Notes: a model not told the origin generated them from the letters alone. 64,000 nt of DNA from Prevotellaceae bacterium HUN156 (GCA_900119285.1 FPIT01000003.1:248001-312000); one strand, 5' to 3'; positions 17,797-27,055 are shown, counted from the stretch's first letter. Numbers and translations: made by a program.

Positions 17797-18831
17797 ATGC
17801 TGAATAGTAATATCATTGACCGAATAAGGCTCCCTTTCCGAAAGGAGAAGGAGCTTTTTTCGGCTCTTTATAACATTCTTGGGTTTTATCCCCATAATAT
17901 TGCGCTCTATAAGCAGGCACTGCTGCATAAAAGTGTGGGTCGCAAAAACGAGAAAGGTCGCCCGTTAAACAATGAGCGTCTAGAGTTTTTGGGCGATGCC
18001 GTGCTGGATGCAGTGGTAGGTGATATCGTCTATCGACACTTTGAAGGTAAGCGCGAAGGTTTCCTAACCAATACACGTTCGAAACTGGTAAGCCGTGAGA
18101 CGCTGGGTAAACTGGCTAAAGAAATGGGTATCTCACAGCTTATCAATTCGGCAGGACGTAGCAACTCACATAATAGCTACATGAACGGTAATGCTTTCGA
18201 AGCCCTTGTCGGTGCTATCTATCTGGATAGAGGATATGCTGCCTGTATGCGCTTTATGGAACGCCGCATATTATCTCAGCTCATCAATATCGACAAGGTT
18301 GCTTATAAGGAGGTGAACTTCAAATCCAAACTGCTGGAGTGGAGTCAGAAGAACCGTGTGCAGATGGAGTTCAGAGATTTAGAGCAGACACGCGACGAGA
18401 ACAATAGTCCTGTATTCACCACTCAGGTATTTATCGAAGGACTTGAGGGCTCAAAAGGTGTTGGCTATTCAAAGAAGGAAAGTCAGCAGAAGGCTGCAAA
18501 GGAGACGCTGCAGTCATTGCGTCGTGAACCTCAGTTCATCGATGTCATCTTTGCCGCAAAGGCTGACCGCACGAAGATGGAAGAGGAACCTGTAATGGTT
18601 GTTCCTGATCCAGAGAAACTGGAAAATGAACAGCAGAACTTCATCATCGAACAAGAAGATAATAACCCACAAAGGGTGGATGACGCTCAAGAACCTGTAA
18701 AGCCTGATGTAGCAGAAAAACAGCCAACAGAACACGACGAGTTCTCGCTGGATGATATCACGGCAGCGCCTCAAGAGAAAACACGCGAGGAGATTATTGC
18801 CGAAGCAGAGGCAGCAGCCTTTGCAGATTGA
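17797..18831 (+). CDS. rnc: Ribonuclease III with a long acidic C-terminal tail
   Basis: Double-strand-specific endoribonuclease (344 aa) for rRNA and mRNA processing. The catalytic signature NERLEFLGDAVLDAVV is at about residues 59-74, and the double-stranded-RNA-binding domain at about 175-245 (NFKSKLLEWSQKNR, GYSKKESQQKAAKETL). ATG 17797 is chosen over an upstream in-frame TTG that lies inside fabF. After the binding domain come about 90 more residues, acidic and proline-containing (EEEPVMVVPDPEKLENEQQN ... EEIIAEAEAAAFAD), which the E. coli enzyme (226 aa) lacks. The tail looks disordered and its function is unknown. Confidence 0.95.
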   Translation: MLNSNIIDRIRLPFRKEKELFSALYNILGFYPHNIALYKQALLHKSVGRKNEKGRPLNNERLEFLGDAVLDAVVGDIVYRHFEGKREGFLTNTRSKLVSRETLGKLAKEMGISQLINSAGRSNSHNSYMNGNAFEALVGAIYLDRGYAACMRFMERRILSQLINIDKVAYKEVNFKSKLLEWSQKNRVQMEFRDLEQTRDENNSPVFTTQVFIEGLEGSKGVGYSKKESQQKAAKETLQSLRREPQFIDVIFAAKADRTKMEEEPVMVVPDPEKLENEQQNFIIEQEDNNPQRVDDAQEPVKPDVAEKQPTEHDEFSLDDITAAPQEKTREEIIAEAEAAAFAD

Positions 18832-18837
18832 GAAAAA

Positions 18838-18876
18838 AAAGTGGTCACCGATTGGAAGTGACCACTTTCTTTTTTT
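18838..18876. terminator. Bidirectional terminator between rnc and the serpin gene
   Basis: A perfect 11-bp stem, aaagtggtcac (18838-18848) with gtgaccacttt (18858-18868). A T-run follows on the plus strand (ctttttttat) and an A-run precedes it (agaaaaaaaa), so it can serve both convergent genes. Confidence 0.9.
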
Positions 18877-18882
18877 ATATGA

Positions 18883-20232
18883 TTATATTCCAGTGAACTT
18901 GCCGACAAAGAGAATAACTCCTGACGAGGCTTCGCTAATCACATAAACGAAGGGACGATTGGCGTGGAACGTTGCCTTGGGAAATTCAGGATCAGGACCT
19001 TCACAAGTATTTTCAAAACCTCCAATGGTTACAGCAGCAGCTTCGGAACCTTCTTCGTTGACTTCGATTTTAGCTATCTGTTGCATCATGGATATATAGA
19101 GATTCATACCACCCATTCCATCACTTGATTCGCACATATTGGGAATTTCAGAGCCTTCGGGGGTGAAAGCTCGCAGGATACCCATCTTTTTCAGTACTCC
19201 AATGAGTTTCTCCTCATTTTCAAGTTTCTGAGTATCTGATGCTGTCTCAAAGCGTGGAAGTTTTAGATCTACCTCGTAAAGGCGGGAATTGTTATTCTGT
19301 AATATCTCCCAAGGGTTATCTTGCGTTGTATTATTTGAGCTAGACTTTGCTAATTCATTTATAATGTCATCGGTGGTTTTTCCTTCTTCAGGGAGCATGA
19401 CGGTCATAGTCCAAAAATTCTTACCATAAGGTATTTTTAATGCAGAGAAAATCTCGTTTCTGGCATATTCGATGAGCACCTTCTGATGCATCAGGGGCAA
19501 TTGTGTCTGCCCATTCTCTTTAGTGAAGGTTTCTGTCTTGGTGTATTTGGTGTCGAACTTAGAAGTCCAATCTGCTTTGAAATAGATGGCATTCAAGAGG
19601 TATGAAACCATCTTGTCATCTGTCTCTTCCAGAACCTTTGGAATCATATCATTGGTTTTCTCTTTGCACCATCTATTGATAACATCTGCAGCTTGGGGTG
19701 ATGAGAAGTCGAGCGCCTCAGCCTTGGCATCGTAGTAGTATTGCATATCTTGCTCGAACTGCTTTTTCAGCTTGTAGCCCTTGTTCAGGAAGATGGCATT
19801 GGCGATATTAAACTTTACGCTTTCGTCAACCTTGGGCAGGCCTTCTATTAGCTTTTTGCAATATTCGTTTACCGCCTGAATGCCACCCTCATGGAAACCT
19901 AATGTCTGCTCAATCTCTTTCTCGGTAATTCCAATGGCAGCATCGTTTGTCATACCTAATAGATAGGTAATGCTGAGGGGAGAGTAGATAAAACTTGCAC
20001 CAGACGTGTTGATGTCGTTCACAGCCTTGATGAAATTGAACGTAAAGCCATTGTTGTCGTTGGCAAACACCTTCTGCTCTTCGGTTAGCTGAATGGGCTG
20101 TGGTGATGTTGCCCAGTTTACAACCTTGTGAGGTTCTTCCCAATCTTCGGTTAATTCTGATGAAGCCGAAGAACATGATAGCATGATGCTGCTTGTAGCA
20201 ATCATTGCTAGTAGTTTACTCATTCTTTTCAT
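18883..20232 (-). CDS. Serpin-family lipoprotein (probable inhibitory serpin)
   Basis: A serine-protease-inhibitor fold protein (449 aa) anchored as a lipoprotein (leader ending IMLSCSS, Cys20). The serpin core starts near residue 60 (NNGFTFNFIKAVND). The hinge of the reactive-centre loop, EEGSEAAAVT (about 393-402), matches the consensus of inhibitory serpins (small residues at P15-P8), and the C-terminal signature HANRPFVYVISEASSGVILFVG is intact. By counting from the hinge, P1 would fall near Thr-Cys in FENTCEG; this is an estimate. It lies 9 nt after a small lipoprotein gene and is probably co-transcribed with it. A role against host or competitor proteases is inferred. Confidence 0.92.
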   Translation of the reverse strand: MKRMSKLLAMIATSSIMLSCSSASSELTEDWEEPHKVVNWATSPQPIQLTEEQKVFANDNNGFTFNFIKAVNDINTSGASFIYSPLSITYLLGMTNDAAIGITEKEIEQTLGFHEGGIQAVNEYCKKLIEGLPKVDESVKFNIANAIFLNKGYKLKKQFEQDMQYYYDAKAEALDFSSPQAADVINRWCKEKTNDMIPKVLEETDDKMVSYLLNAIYFKADWTSKFDTKYTKTETFTKENGQTQLPLMHQKVLIEYARNEIFSALKIPYGKNFWTMTVMLPEEGKTTDDIINELAKSSSNNTTQDNPWEILQNNNSRLYEVDLKLPRFETASDTQKLENEEKLIGVLKKMGILRAFTPEGSEIPNMCESSDGMGGMNLYISMMQQIAKIEVNEEGSEAAAVTIGGFENTCEGPDPEFPKATFHANRPFVYVISEASSGVILFVGKFTGI

Positions 20233-20241
20233 AGTTCAATG

Positions 20242-20697
20242 TTATTTGTTAGGTTTGTCAGTTTTCTTATACTCCACGTCATCTCCTTCTTCTAATGTGG
20301 TTCCTCTAAAGCCACCATAAGTGCGAATCACCAGACGGTCTTCGGTAAGGCTCATAACTTTATAATATAGTTCATCAGGATTAGGTTCAGAATTCTTTGG
20401 ACGATTCTGGATTTCTATCGTTCCATCATCTCTAAACCAGAAATAACCCCAATGTACTTCTGAGTATTGTCCATTACTCGTAGGTTGGGAGTCGTCCAGT
20501 GAATTTGGAGATATTGCCCATGACTTGATTTCGCCTTCAGAAGTAAACAATAGTCCTCTCCTGACATCAATAGTCGTTGCAGTCTCCCAATAGCCTAGGA
20601 GATTCTTGTTATTAATCGTGATACTGTCATCGTTGCTACTGCATCCTGTCAGTAACAGCAATAATAAACATAGCCATAATACTTTTTTCTTTTTCAT
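20242..20697 (-). CDS. Small lipocalin-like lipoprotein
   Basis: A 151-aa lipoprotein (LLLLTGCSSND, Cys19). The body has the shape of lipocalin-like domains found in Bacteroidota lipoproteins: NLLGYWETATT near the start, then beta strands including YFWFRDDGTIEIQN and YYKVMSLTEDRLVIRTYGG. No ligand can be inferred. It lies 9 nt upstream of the serpin gene on the same strand, so the two are probably one transcript. Confidence 0.8.
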   Translation of the reverse strand: MKKKKVLWLCLLLLLLTGCSSNDDSITINNKNLLGYWETATTIDVRRGLLFTSEGEIKSWAISPNSLDDSQPTSNGQYSEVHWGYFWFRDDGTIEIQNRPKNSEPNPDELYYKVMSLTEDRLVIRTYGGFRGTTLEEGDDVEYKKTDKPNK

Positions 20698-20794
20698 TTT
20701 AGGGTTCTTTTAGTTTCTTTCTGCTCTTATAATTAATAGAGTAGCCTAATCTTGTATGGATGAGCGTTAAAGAATCTAAAAGGGCACAATGCTT

Positions 20795-21928
20795 TTATTT
20801 AGAGATATGCAAACGAATACCAAACTCGATGGAAGGAGCAAAGGGATGCTCTTTGTAATAGTGGTCGAAGGAGGTGCCGTCGTCGAAATAATAGCCTAAT
20901 GAGGGTTCAAGGTATAAACCCAACTGAGGGATAATCGTGTACTCTGCACCAGCGGCAGCATTTACAGACCATTGCCAAGGCTTCTCGTTGAGGCATTTCT
21001 CTAGCATAGCTGAGGCAGAGACATAGAGGCAGAAGCCGTTGCTCCTTAGTAATTGCCAAGAGAGACCAAGGGGTATACCTAAATAGTGAAGTTTCTGGTC
21101 ATAATTGATATTCTGATAAAGCGGTATGTTGAACTCAGAATACAGGTAGGTATAGTTGATGCCGCTTAGCAACGACAGGGTGGAGCTCAACTGGTAATTT
21201 AGGCTGAGTCCAAAACGTATAGGCAGATGATGTCTCGAAACATAATCTGTTTCAATATAGGGTGAAATATCTGAGACTGCATTCCCGTTTTGATATGCGT
21301 AGGCATTGGGATAATAGAGCCTTCCTGTACGATTGTTATCTGCAGAAGCAAGCAGTCCACCAGAGGCGTTAAGTCCTATCGACCAATCGCTGGCAGACGA
21401 AGGAGTTGATGCATGTTTGTCTTGATGATAAGCGATATGATGATGATTCTCAGAAAAAGACTGATGAGGGGTTGTTGTAGAAGTCTGTTGGGGTTCTTCT
21501 TTTGTCACCTGTATGTTGTCTTCTTCTATAGCCTGTTGTATCTCTTCTTGGGATTCAAGTTGGACACCTTCTTGTGGCTCAGCCTGGACGACTTCCCGAG
21601 AAGTGACTTGAGAAGTCTTTTTGGAAATCTCTTTGCAGACCATCACAGGAGTTGATGGATTGGTGGTAACCGTTGCCACTCTAGGTGCGCTTTCAGTTGA
21701 GGTATGTTGAGCAACCTGTGGAAGAGATGCGTCTTGATGGAACTGGTAGATTCCAAAGAATCCCACGAGTGCAAGCACAACAGCGGCAGCCAACCAATAC
21801 CACCTCTTGCTAGCAGACTTCTTGGGGAAACCCATCTCACTGCTGATGTCCTCCCAAAGTCCTGCAGGTGGGGCCATCTTATGCCCCTCTAGTTTCTGCT
21901 TTATATCGTTTGTCCAATTCTCTTTCAT
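20795..21928 (-). CDS. Sigma-factor-linked membrane-anchored barrel-type protein (putative anti-sigma)
   Basis: A 377-aa protein. Residues 1-45 are cytoplasmic (KENWTNDIKQKLEGHKM, PPAGLWEDISSEMG), followed by one transmembrane helix (about 45-62, WYWLAAAVVLALVGFFGIY), a Ser/Thr/Gln/Glu-rich linker (about 65-180) and a C-terminal half that resembles a porin-type outer-membrane barrel (LGLYLEPSLGYYF, FGIRLHISK). Its start overlaps the stop of the ECF sigma gene by 4 nt, the usual position of an anti-sigma factor. The combination is common in Bacteroidota. Whether the C-terminal half truly forms a barrel while the N-terminus sits in the inner membrane is unclear. Confidence 0.75.
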   Translation of the reverse strand: MKENWTNDIKQKLEGHKMAPPAGLWEDISSEMGFPKKSASKRWYWLAAAVVLALVGFFGIYQFHQDASLPQVAQHTSTESAPRVATVTTNPSTPVMVCKEISKKTSQVTSREVVQAEPQEGVQLESQEEIQQAIEEDNIQVTKEEPQQTSTTTPHQSFSENHHHIAYHQDKHASTPSSASDWSIGLNASGGLLASADNNRTGRLYYPNAYAYQNGNAVSDISPYIETDYVSRHHLPIRFGLSLNYQLSSTLSLLSGINYTYLYSEFNIPLYQNINYDQKLHYLGIPLGLSWQLLRSNGFCLYVSASAMLEKCLNEKPWQWSVNAAAGAEYTIIPQLGLYLEPSLGYYFDDGTSFDHYYKEHPFAPSIEFGIRLHISK

Positions 21929-22464
21929 CTCTTGCTCTTTATTAGTTCCTTAATACTCTTCGCTAATAGCCGTTTGGCATGGTAGAATTGAGAGGCAGAG
22001 GTACTCTCACTGATATTGAGCAGTTCGGCTATCTGTCGATGTGAATATCCCTCAAAGATAAAAAGGTTTAGTACCATACGATAGCCATCTGGCAACTTGC
22101 TAATCAGGTGGTGCAATTCATCTGGCGACAAGCATTCTGTTCGTGGCTCGTCATCCGAGGGCTCTTCGCTGATGTTGTTATGCTCCATGAATACCAACTT
22201 CTTCCGTCGTTTCAGTTGGGTGAGAGCCTCGTTGGCTACGATTCGTTTCATCCAAGCTTTGAAGCTATCTTCTCCTCGATAGTCTAATGCCGGAATAGAC
22301 GTGAATATCTTCACAAAACTATTCTGCAACACATCCTTAGCATCGTCATAGTCAGACACATAGCGGTAACAGACCGATGATAGCTCCTCTACATATATTT
22401 GATAGAGTTGGCTCATCGCTCTTTGGTCTTTTTGCTGTATACGCTCTATGAGTTGACTAATCAT
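21925..22464 (-). CDS. ECF RNA polymerase sigma factor
   Basis: A 179-aa extracytoplasmic-function sigma-70 factor. Region 2 is at about residues 10-85 (YQIYVEELSSVCYRYVSDYDDAKDVLQNSFVKIF, the DAxDxxQ-type core) and region 4 at about 115-170 (LPDGYRMVLNLFIFEGYSHRQIAELLNISESTSASQ). It is translationally coupled (ATGA overlap) to the membrane protein that follows, which is likely its anti-sigma partner. Its promoter at 22493-22522 is of the housekeeping type. Confidence 0.93.
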   Translation of the reverse strand: MISQLIERIQQKDQRAMSQLYQIYVEELSSVCYRYVSDYDDAKDVLQNSFVKIFTSIPALDYRGEDSFKAWMKRIVANEALTQLKRRKKLVFMEHNNISEEPSDDEPRTECLSPDELHHLISKLPDGYRMVLNLFIFEGYSHRQIAELLNISESTSASQFYHAKRLLAKSIKELIKSKR

Positions 22465-22492
22465 TTTTCAGGTGCGTTCTGCATAGAAAACT

Positions 22493-22522
22493 CAAAAGTA
22501 CACAAATCTTGTATGAGAACAA
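22493..22522 (-). promoter_or_regulatory. Promoter of the ECF sigma operon
   Basis: On the minus strand: TTG (22522-22520), 19-nt spacer and TACTTTTG (22500-22493), about 29 nt before the start codon. Confidence 0.65.
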
Positions 22523-22627
22523 TTACTTTTTGTATTCTTTAACATAGTTGTACGCAAGAATCGTTTTTCTCGTGATGCGAATTTTTTATTGCGAAGGCTT
22601 TCGCAACGAAAAAAATCGCAAGCGTTC

Positions 22628-22656
22628 TTGCGTTTCAGAAAAAAGTATTACCTTTG
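22628..22656 (+). promoter_or_regulatory. Promoter of the GH3-like synthetase operon
   Basis: TTG 22628-22630, 18-nt spacer and TACCTTTG 22649-22656. It lies inside the in-frame upstream extension of the next gene and so fixes the start at ATG 22679. Confidence 0.7.
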
Positions 22657-22678
22657 CATACAAAAATATTGCAATAAA

Positions 22679-24172
22679 ATGAGTTTTACTCAGATAATAG
22701 GAAAGGTATTTGTGCCCCGTCAGAAGGCTTTGGAGAAGCATCAGAATGGGGGAGAGACGCTGCAGCGTGCAGTGCTGGATTATCTTATTCATACAGCAAA
22801 AGATACAGAGTATGGTCGTCAGCATGCGTTTGCAAACACAAAGGGCTATGAAGACTTTGTGCGGCATAATCCGGTGAATACTTACGAGGAGCTGAAAGCG
22901 CAGATTGACCGTATGCGCCACGGAGAGAGCGATGTGCTTTGGCCTGGAAAGGTGAAGTGGTATGCTAAATCCAGTGGTACAACAAACGATAAATCAAAGT
23001 TTATTCCCGTTAGTAATGAAGGCCTCCAGAAAATCCATTATGCTGGTGGACGTGACTCGGTGGCTATCTATCTGCGTAACAATCCAAAGTCGAAGATGTT
23101 CGATGGTAAGGGATTGATACTTGGAGGTAGTCATGCGCCTAACTATAACGTAGAAGGCTCGCTGGTGGGTGACCTCAGTGCCATATTGATAGAAAATATC
23201 AATCCACTGGTTAACTTGGTGCGTGTGCCGAAAAAGCAGACGGCACTGTTGAGCGATTTTGAAATCAAACGTGAACGCATTGCCCGTGAGGCGATGACGA
23301 AGAACGTGACCAATATATCTGGTGTTCCTTCATGGATGCTTTCGGTGTTGAACTGCATGATGGAAATTACTGGTAAGACACATCTTGAAGAGGTGTGGCC
23401 TAATCTGGAAGTGTTCTTCCATGGTGGTGTAGCGTTTACGCCTTACCGTAAACAGTATGAGCAGTTGATTACATCGCCTAATATGCACTATATGGAAACA
23501 TATAATGCCAGTGAGGGCTTCTTTGGCTTGCAGGATGATCCCACAGACAAGTCTATGCTGCTGATGCTCGACTATGGCGTATTTTATGAATTCCAGCCCA
23601 TGGATGGTGGCGATATCGTACCACTTTGGGGCGTGGAAAAGGATAAGAACTATGCGATGCTGATTAGTACCTCATGTGGACTATGGCGCTACATGATTGG
23701 TGATACGATTCGCTTTACATCGACCAATCCATATAAGTTTGTTATCTCTGGACGCACCAAGAGCTTTATCAATGCTTTCGGTGAGGAACTGATAGTAGAT
23801 AATGCAGAACAAGGATTGGCTTATGCTTGCGAGCAGACAGGTGCAGAAGTTTCGGAATATACTGCAGCACCCGTATTTATGGATGCTAATGCAAAGTGCC
23901 GTCACCAGTGGTTGATAGAATTCTCTAAGGCTCCAAGTGACTTGGCACAGTTTGCCGACCTGCTGGATATGCGTCTGCAGCAGTTGAATAGTGACTATGA
24001 GGCCAAGCGCTATAAGGATATCACCCTGCAGCATCTGGAGATTATCCCTGCTCGTCAGGGACTCTTCAATGATTGGTTGAAGTCGCGTGGTAAGTTGGGA
24101 GGACAGCATAAGGTGCCCCGACTGAGCAATAGCCGCGAACATATAGAACAACTCTTGACATTGAATCAATGA
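22679..24172 (+). CDS. GH3-family acyl-acid amido synthetase-like protein
   Basis: A 497-aa member of the GH3 auxin-responsive-promoter family (the plant GH3 acyl-adenylate/amido synthetases, not glycoside hydrolase 3). Adenylation motifs are visible: YAKSSGTTNDKSKFIP (P-loop-like, about residue 98), NASEGFFG and MLDYGVFYEF, with the C-terminal SGRTKSFINAFGEELI hinge. It should activate a carboxylic acid with ATP and couple it to an amine, but the bacterial substrate is unknown. ATG 22679 is chosen because the promoter overlaps the upstream extension. Its stop overlaps the next start (ATGA). Confidence 0.88.
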   Translation: MSFTQIIGKVFVPRQKALEKHQNGGETLQRAVLDYLIHTAKDTEYGRQHAFANTKGYEDFVRHNPVNTYEELKAQIDRMRHGESDVLWPGKVKWYAKSSGTTNDKSKFIPVSNEGLQKIHYAGGRDSVAIYLRNNPKSKMFDGKGLILGGSHAPNYNVEGSLVGDLSAILIENINPLVNLVRVPKKQTALLSDFEIKRERIAREAMTKNVTNISGVPSWMLSVLNCMMEITGKTHLEEVWPNLEVFFHGGVAFTPYRKQYEQLITSPNMHYMETYNASEGFFGLQDDPTDKSMLLMLDYGVFYEFQPMDGGDIVPLWGVEKDKNYAMLISTSCGLWRYMIGDTIRFTSTNPYKFVISGRTKSFINAFGEELIVDNAEQGLAYACEQTGAEVSEYTAAPVFMDANAKCRHQWLIEFSKAPSDLAQFADLLDMRLQQLNSDYEAKRYKDITLQHLEIIPARQGLFNDWLKSRGKLGGQHKVPRLSNSREHIEQLLTLNQ

Positions 24173-26115
24173 AGAAACTGCTATATCTCATACTGATGGC
24201 CTTTGCTATCGTAGGTTGTGCCCGTATGGGTTCTCCTGATGGTGGCTGGTATGACGATGATCCTCCTAGAATTATCGGAAGCACACCAGGAGAGAGAGCC
24301 ACAGGTGTGAAGTCGCAGAAGGTAACCATCTATTTCGATGAGTTCATCAAATTAGCTGATGCTACCCAGAATGTGATTGTCTCACCTCCTCAATTGGAGA
24401 TGCCAGAGATAGCAGCCAAGGGCAAGAAAATTGTTGTTGAATTGAAGGACACGCTAAAGCCTGATATGACTTACACCATTGACTTTAGTGATGCCATCTC
24501 TGATAATAATGAGGAAAACCCGTTAGGTAACTACACCTTTACTTTCTCTACAGGCGAGAAGATTGATACCTTTGAGGTGTCAGGTTATGTGATCAATGCA
24601 GAAGATTTGGAACCAGTACAGGGCATACTCGTAGGCTTGTATGAAGACTTGGCTGATTCTGCCTTCCGTACCAAGCCATTGCTGCGTGTGTCTCGTACTG
24701 ATGATAATGGTCACTTCGTTATCAAGGGCGTGGCTCCTGGCGAATATCGTGTCTATGCACTCCAAGATGTTGATGGCGATTACAAGTTCTCACAGAAGAG
24801 TGAGATGATAGCCTTCTCGCATGAAACCTTTAAGCCTTCTGCTAAAGCAGACATGCGACAGGATACTATCTGGCGTGACACATTGCATATAGATAGCATC
24901 CGTCAGGTTCCTTATATACATTATTATCCTGACGAGCTGTGCCTGTTGGCTTTCCAGGAACAACAGACTGACCGCTATCTGCTCAAGACAGAGCGCAAGG
25001 ATGCTGACCGCATTCAGATGTTCTTCAGTTATGGCCATGAACAACTGCCTATAATTCATGGTTTGAACTTCAATTCCGAAGATGCCTTTGTGCTGGAGAG
25101 CAATGCCAAGAAAGACTCGCTGACCTACTGGATTCGTGATTCCCTGTTGGTCAATCAGGATACGCTAACCTTCTCTATGGAGTATCTGAAGACAGACTCT
25201 TTGGGACAGTTGGTGGTAACAACCGATACGATTAGTGCATTGGCAAAGACTCCTTATGCCAAGCGACTAAAGGATCGTGAGAAGGAATATGAGGCATGGC
25301 ACAAACTACAGGAGAAGAAGCGCAAACGCGAAGAACCTTTCGACAGCATCTTCCCTGTGAAGCCTTTGATGCCCGACTATGATGTTCCGCAAGCGATGGA
25401 TCCTGATCGCTCTATTTATATCAAGATGCCATCGCCTTTGGCAACATTAGATACTGCCGCTATCCATCTCTATTCAAAGATAGATACGCTATGGTATCAG
25501 GCTCCGTTTGAGTTCCGCCAACAAGAGAACCAGTTGCGCAGTTATGAGTTATTGGTTGACTGGCATCCAGATACGGAATATAGTTTTGAGGTAGACTCGG
25601 CAGCATTTGTCGATATCTATGGATTAGCAAACAAACCATATAAACAAGGTATCAAGGTAAAGTCGCTGGACGACTATGGTACATTGTTCTTGGAACTGAA
25701 TGGCATCAAAGACTCAAGTGCAGTCGTGGTGCAGTTGTTAGACAAAAGCGACAAGGTGGTAGCAACGAGTAAGATGGAAGCAGACGGTACTGCTCAGTTC
25801 TATTATCTGAAACCTGCTATCTACTATGCTCGTGCTTTTGTGGATCGCAACGGAAATGGCTTATGGGATACTGGCAACTATGATGCCGACCAGCAAGCAG
25901 AATCCGTCTATTACTATCCTCGTGAGATAGAAGCCAAAGCTAAGTGGGATATTACCCTACAATGGCAGGTTGAAGCCCTTCTTCGTTATAAGCAGAAGCC
26001 CTCTGCTGTGATGAAGAAAAAGAATAGCAGTAAGAAGAAACAACTAAGAAACCGTAATGCTGACCGTGCCAGAAGCTTGGGAATAGAATACGTGAAGCGG
26101 ACGGTGTCCAAGTGA
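24169..26115 (+). CDS. Ig-like (Big_5) domain lipoprotein
   Basis: A 648-aa lipoprotein (AIVGCARMG, Cys17). Residues about 30-130 form a Big_5-type Ig-like domain (PPRIIGSTPGERATGVKSQKVTIYFDEFI ... YTFTFSTG), followed by a carboxypeptidase-regulatory-like beta domain (FEVSGYVINAEDLEPVQGILVGLYED, GHFVIKGVAPGEYRVYALQDVDGD). The C-terminal tail is very basic (KKKNSSKKKQLRNRNADRARS). The family is widespread in Bacteroidota envelopes but has no firmly assigned role. It is translationally coupled to the GH3-like synthetase and followed 36 nt later by a DUF3108 gene. Confidence 0.85.
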   Translation: MKKLLYLILMAFAIVGCARMGSPDGGWYDDDPPRIIGSTPGERATGVKSQKVTIYFDEFIKLADATQNVIVSPPQLEMPEIAAKGKKIVVELKDTLKPDMTYTIDFSDAISDNNEENPLGNYTFTFSTGEKIDTFEVSGYVINAEDLEPVQGILVGLYEDLADSAFRTKPLLRVSRTDDNGHFVIKGVAPGEYRVYALQDVDGDYKFSQKSEMIAFSHETFKPSAKADMRQDTIWRDTLHIDSIRQVPYIHYYPDELCLLAFQEQQTDRYLLKTERKDADRIQMFFSYGHEQLPIIHGLNFNSEDAFVLESNAKKDSLTYWIRDSLLVNQDTLTFSMEYLKTDSLGQLVVTTDTISALAKTPYAKRLKDREKEYEAWHKLQEKKRKREEPFDSIFPVKPLMPDYDVPQAMDPDRSIYIKMPSPLATLDTAAIHLYSKIDTLWYQAPFEFRQQENQLRSYELLVDWHPDTEYSFEVDSAAFVDIYGLANKPYKQGIKVKSLDDYGTLFLELNGIKDSSAVVVQLLDKSDKVVATSKMEADGTAQFYYLKPAIYYARAFVDRNGNGLWDTGNYDADQQAESVYYYPREIEAKAKWDITLQWQVEALLRYKQKPSAVMKKKNSSKKKQLRNRNADRARSLGIEYVKRTVSK

Positions 26116-26151
26116 AAAGAGAATATAGAAACTAACTAAAAACAGAGTGAT

Positions 26152-27003
26152 ATGAAAAGATTTTTTAGCATAGAGTGTGTGAATAAATGGATGTGGATGG
26201 TTGCCATACTATTCGCTATTCATTGTTCTTTGATGGTTACCCCTGCAAAGGCTCAATGTGGTATTGAGAATACAGCCTTTAAGTCAGGTGAATTTGTAGG
26301 CTATGACCTTTATTTCAATTGGAAGTTTGTATGGGTAAAGGTGGGTACAGCCTCCATGTCTACCGTTACATCAAATTATAAAGGACAGGATGCATTCCGT
26401 TGTAGCTTGATTACACGTGGTAATAATAAGTTGGATAATATGTTCATCATGCGTGACACGCTGCTGAGCTATACAACCAAAGACTTGGCACCTCTTTATT
26501 ATCGTAAGGGCGCACGTGAGGGAAAGCGCTACTATGTTGATGAGTTGTGGTATACCTATCCTAAAGGCAACTGCCACCTGAAGCAGCACGAAATCAATAG
26601 TCGTGGTGAACATTACTGGAAGGAGTCAGAATATAAGGATTGCATCTACGACATGATGAGTGTCTATCTGCGTGCCCGCAACTTCGATGCCTCTAAGCTG
26701 AAGGTAGGCGACAAGATACCCTTGCCTATTGCTGATGCCTCAAAGATTGCCAACTCTTGGCTGAAATACAATGGTATCACCAATGTAAAGATGAAGAACA
26801 ACGACGATAAATATCGTTGCCTTGTATTCTCTTTCATTGAGCGTGAGAACGGTAAGAATCATGAGCTGATTCGCTTCTACATCACTGATGACAAGAACCA
26901 CCTCCCCGTCCGCCTGGATATGTTCCTCTCTTTTGGCTCTGCCAAGGCATACCTGACAGGCTTCAAGGGACTGCGTAATCCCATGACATCGAAAGTAGAG
27001 TAA
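26152..27003 (+). CDS. DUF3108 exported protein
   Basis: A 283-aa exported protein with a signal peptide ending near PAKAQ (about residue 34). The body (FKSGEFVGYDLYFNWKFVWVKVGTASM, TRGNNKLDNMFIMRDTLLSY, FYITDDKNHLPVRLD) matches the DUF3108 family of periplasmic beta proteins, whose function is not established. It is the last gene of the operon that starts at 22679 and is followed by a strong terminator. Confidence 0.88.
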   Translation: MKRFFSIECVNKWMWMVAILFAIHCSLMVTPAKAQCGIENTAFKSGEFVGYDLYFNWKFVWVKVGTASMSTVTSNYKGQDAFRCSLITRGNNKLDNMFIMRDTLLSYTTKDLAPLYYRKGAREGKRYYVDELWYTYPKGNCHLKQHEINSRGEHYWKESEYKDCIYDMMSVYLRARNFDASKLKVGDKIPLPIADASKIANSWLKYNGITNVKMKNNDDKYRCLVFSFIERENGKNHELIRFYITDDKNHLPVRLDMFLSFGSAKAYLTGFKGLRNPMTSKVE

Positions 27004-27021
27004 TCTGCTTATTTATAATAT

Positions 27022-27055
27022 AAGGAGTGAACGAAATGTTCACTCCTTTTTTATT
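27022..27055 (+). terminator. Terminator after the DUF3108 gene
   Basis: A perfect 11-bp stem, aaggagtgaac (27022-27032) with gttcactcctt (27038-27048), 5-nt loop, followed by tttttatt. Confidence 0.9.

Noticed and set aside
22589..22678. 30-codon N-terminal extension of the GH3-like synthetase
   Set aside because: It is Arg/Lys-rich, unlike family N-termini, and contains the promoter elements at 22628-22656.
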